Positions 5,217 to 6,797 of a DNA stretch of 6,797 nt are shown in pieces (within the stretch, counting starts at the first letter, position 1; each line of letters begins with the position of its first letter). The notes beneath the pieces are model-generated. The model was given only the letters and a program-made list of their open reading frames with translations. It did no database searches and had not been told where the DNA came from. The DNA lies in contig DNXM01000151.1 of NCBI GenBank assembly GCA_003505905.1, positions 5,087-11,883 on the forward strand, read 5' to 3'. The DNA comes from Oscillospiraceae bacterium. Its GTDB lineage: Bacteria; Bacillota; Clostridia; Oscillospirales; Acutalibacteraceae. Made by a program: the position numbers and the translations under genes.

Positions 5217-6797
5217 TTACTCCGCAGCTTTTTTCAAAATCATGGGGGCAGACAAAATGCCCGTCGGGCGGAGCAAATATTCACAGCTCCAGCGTGCGCC
5301 CTCTTTACGCCACGAATCGGGACCGTGCCATTTGCAGTTGTGGTCGGCGTTGTGCAGCGCACCGAAGGTGTTAAAGCGGTTGCCGAAGGCGGTGATTTCA
5401 ATTTCGTGCTCGCCCGGCTCAACCGATTCAAAGCTTGCTTCATACGGCGCAATGGCAACGGTGGCAATGCGCTTGCCGTCAACGGCAACGGTGCAAAGCG
5501 GCTGTGCAAAATGCTTGATGGCAAGCTTCATATCCTTTGCGGTGTCGAGCTTGAATTTATAAGTGACATTTCCGCCGTAGAATGCAAGCCCTTGTCTGGT
5601 TTGGTCGCCGAAAGAAAGCTTGCGCACGGGTGCGGTGATTTTTGTTTTGCAGCCGTAAGCTTCAACGCCGAAATCGCCCAACAGATAGCAGGCCTCAAAG
5701 GTGGTGACGGGTCCGCACGGCTTTTTGATTGTAATAATATTTTTACCCTCGTTCAATTTGCCGAGAGCAATTTTTTGAATGGAATCATCCACATAAATGC
5801 CGAGCACTGTTTTCTCCACGGGTTTGCCGTTGAAGGTGATTTCGCATTTTTCAACATCCTCCAACGCAAGGCAAACATTTTCAACGCTCACGGCTGAATT
5901 CACGGTGTATTCCAATTCCACGGTTTCGGTTTCGTCGTTTTCGCCGCTGAACACCCACGGCTGTGCGCCGCCGGCAATGTCGTTGTGCAAATTCAATTCG
6001 GATTTTACGGTGTCGGTAATGCGCAGAATTTCTTCTTCGTCACGCCATGCGCCGCCGTTGATGCGGTAACGGGGCATATCCAACAGGCAGACATTCGGCT
6101 CTGCCAGCTCGATATCACATTCCACACAAGCGAAGCCGACTGCTTCATATTCGCTCGGCTCAACCGCAAGCTGTGTGCTTCTGCCCTTGGTCAAACGAAG
6201 CAGAACGCTGTCGTGGCAGTACAGCGGCAGGGTCACCAGCGTCTGACCGTTTTTGTATTCGGCGGCAAGCTCGGTCACCGAGCCGTCCAGTGTGTTCCAA
6301 AGCTCGGGAACATATTCGCCCTTGAGGTGGAGCGTGTGCAGTTCCCGTTCGGCGCAGTAATCGTTGTTGACCAAATTCAAATGGGAGATAAACAGCCAAC
6401 GGCAGTCGGCTTCCTCACGCAGCTGATACAGCACATTGGGTGTGCGCTCGCCTTTTTCGTTGCGCAAATCCACCTCACGGTTGTCTTCCAATGCATTGAG
6501 AATGCGGATTTCCGACCAACCGATTTGGCTCGTTTTTTCGGCAAGCTTTTTGCCTCGCTCGGACGGGACGGCATCCTCAAGCGTGGGAGCCTCGCCCACG
6601 AAAATGACCTTGCCGCCGTTTGCCGCAAAGGCTTCCAAATAGTCGAGCGTTGTTTTGCGCAGGGTGCGGCAGTTCGGCACCAAAACGGTGCGGTATTCCA
6701 TTGCGCCGATTTTCATGCCGTTTGCCTGTTTGGGCAGATTGGCTTCGTTGATGAAATCGAAATCCATCAAATTCTCAATGAGCCAAGTCGTGATTTC
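5217..6797 (-). CDS. Large glycoside-hydrolase-like protein (GH106-like architecture), C-terminal part
   Basis: The frame is open from the window edge (6797) to a TAA at 5219-5217, giving 526 visible residues. There is no convincing internal start; TTG/ATG near 6770 lack a ribosome binding site, and ITTWLIEN precedes them in frame. The N-terminus is therefore outside the window. The first visible part is an amidotransferase-like segment: DFDFINEANL (about visible residues 12-21), YRTVLVPN (35-42) and FAANGGKVIFVGE (57-69). Beta-rich sandwich domains follow, ending in FGNRFNTFGALH (471-482), WHGPDSWR (490-497) and YLLRPTGILSAP (507-518). This order resembles the C-terminal half of GH106-type alpha-L-rhamnosidases and related proteins from Clostridia and Paenibacillus, where a catalytic barrel lies upstream. 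The family match rests on remembered motif style and is tentative. It probably works with the downstream 729-residue protein on a plant or host glycan fragment. Confidence 0.6.
   Translation of the reverse strand, partial: EITTWLIENLMDFDFINEANLPKQANGMKIGAMEYRTVLVPNCRTLRKTTLDYLEAFAANGGKVIFVGEAPTLEDAVPSERGKKLAEKTSQIGWSEIRILNALEDNREVDLRNEKGERTPNVLYQLREEADCRWLFISHLNLVNNDYCAERELHTLHLKGEYVPELWNTLDGSVTELAAEYKNGQTLVTLPLYCHDSVLLRLTKGRSTQLAVEPSEYEAVGFACVECDIELAEPNVCLLDMPRYRINGGAWRDEEEILRITDTVKSELNLHNDIAGGAQPWVFSGENDETETVELEYTVNSAVSVENVCLALEDVEKCEITFNGKPVEKTVLGIYVDDSIQKIALGKLNEGKNIITIKKPCGPVTTFEACYLLGDFGVEAYGCKTKITAPVRKLSFGDQTRQGLAFYGGNVTYKFKLDTAKDMKLAIKHFAQPLCTVAVDGKRIATVAIAPYEASFESVEPGEHEIEITAFGNRFNTFGALHNADHNCKWHGPDSWRKEGARWSCEYLLRPTGILSAPMILKKAAE

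Noticed and set aside
5028..5897. 289-residue plus-strand ORF spanning the junction of the two minus-strand genes
   Set aside because: It lies antisense to both genes, lacks a ribosome binding site, and its composition is that of a complement-strand shadow.
5217..6770. A complete 517-residue gene starting at 6770
   Set aside because: The same frame remains open to the window edge, no ribosome binding site precedes 6770, and the visible domains match only the C-terminal half of a larger enzyme.

Overview
The window looks like a chromosomal segment from an anaerobic Firmicute, most likely a gut Clostridia of the Oscillospiraceae/Lachnospiraceae type. The reasons are the gene types present (MepA-like MATE pump, HI0933/BaiN-like flavoprotein, solitary AAA_14/DUF4143 ATPase, cytoplasmic glycoside-hydrolase-like proteins), Gram-positive-style GGAGG ribosome binding sites, and moderate GC. 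The taxonomic placement is inference; there is no rRNA or marker gene here.

Layout. Positions 3-146 (+) are the last 47 codons of an HI0933/BaiN-like flavoprotein. A 102-base gap follows that can fold into a compact three-way RNA junction (175-225). Next come a complete MATE multidrug/cation exporter (249-1595, +), a stem-loop (1605-1641), an AT-rich promoter region (best match 1704-1732) and a complete orphan ATPase of the AAA_14 + DUF4143 type (1754-2944, +). A strong stem-loop terminator with a T-run (2947-2992) separates these from a convergent minus-strand operon. That operon holds the C-terminal 526 codons of a large glycoside-hydrolase-like protein (5217-6797, -, running off the window), followed 24 bases later by a complete 729-residue putative glycoside hydrolase (3003-5192, -).

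How the genes relate. The two minus-strand genes are tightly spaced, lack secretion signals in what is visible, and both carry an amidotransferase-like alpha/beta segment typical of multidomain glycosidases. They probably act together inside the cell on an imported oligosaccharide or glycoside, but the substrate is not visible. The MATE gene may be co-transcribed with the flavoprotein gene. The ATPase has its own promoter and is functionally isolated. It is visibly more AT-rich than its neighbours and lies exactly between two identical 37-base direct repeats, which are also the flanking hairpins, so it looks like an inserted or exchangeable cassette.

No CRISPR array, tRNA, rRNA, insertion sequence or phage gene was seen. 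The most interesting signals are the repeat-flanked ATPase, the three-way-junction leader before the MATE gene, and the pair of poorly classified glycosidase-like proteins.
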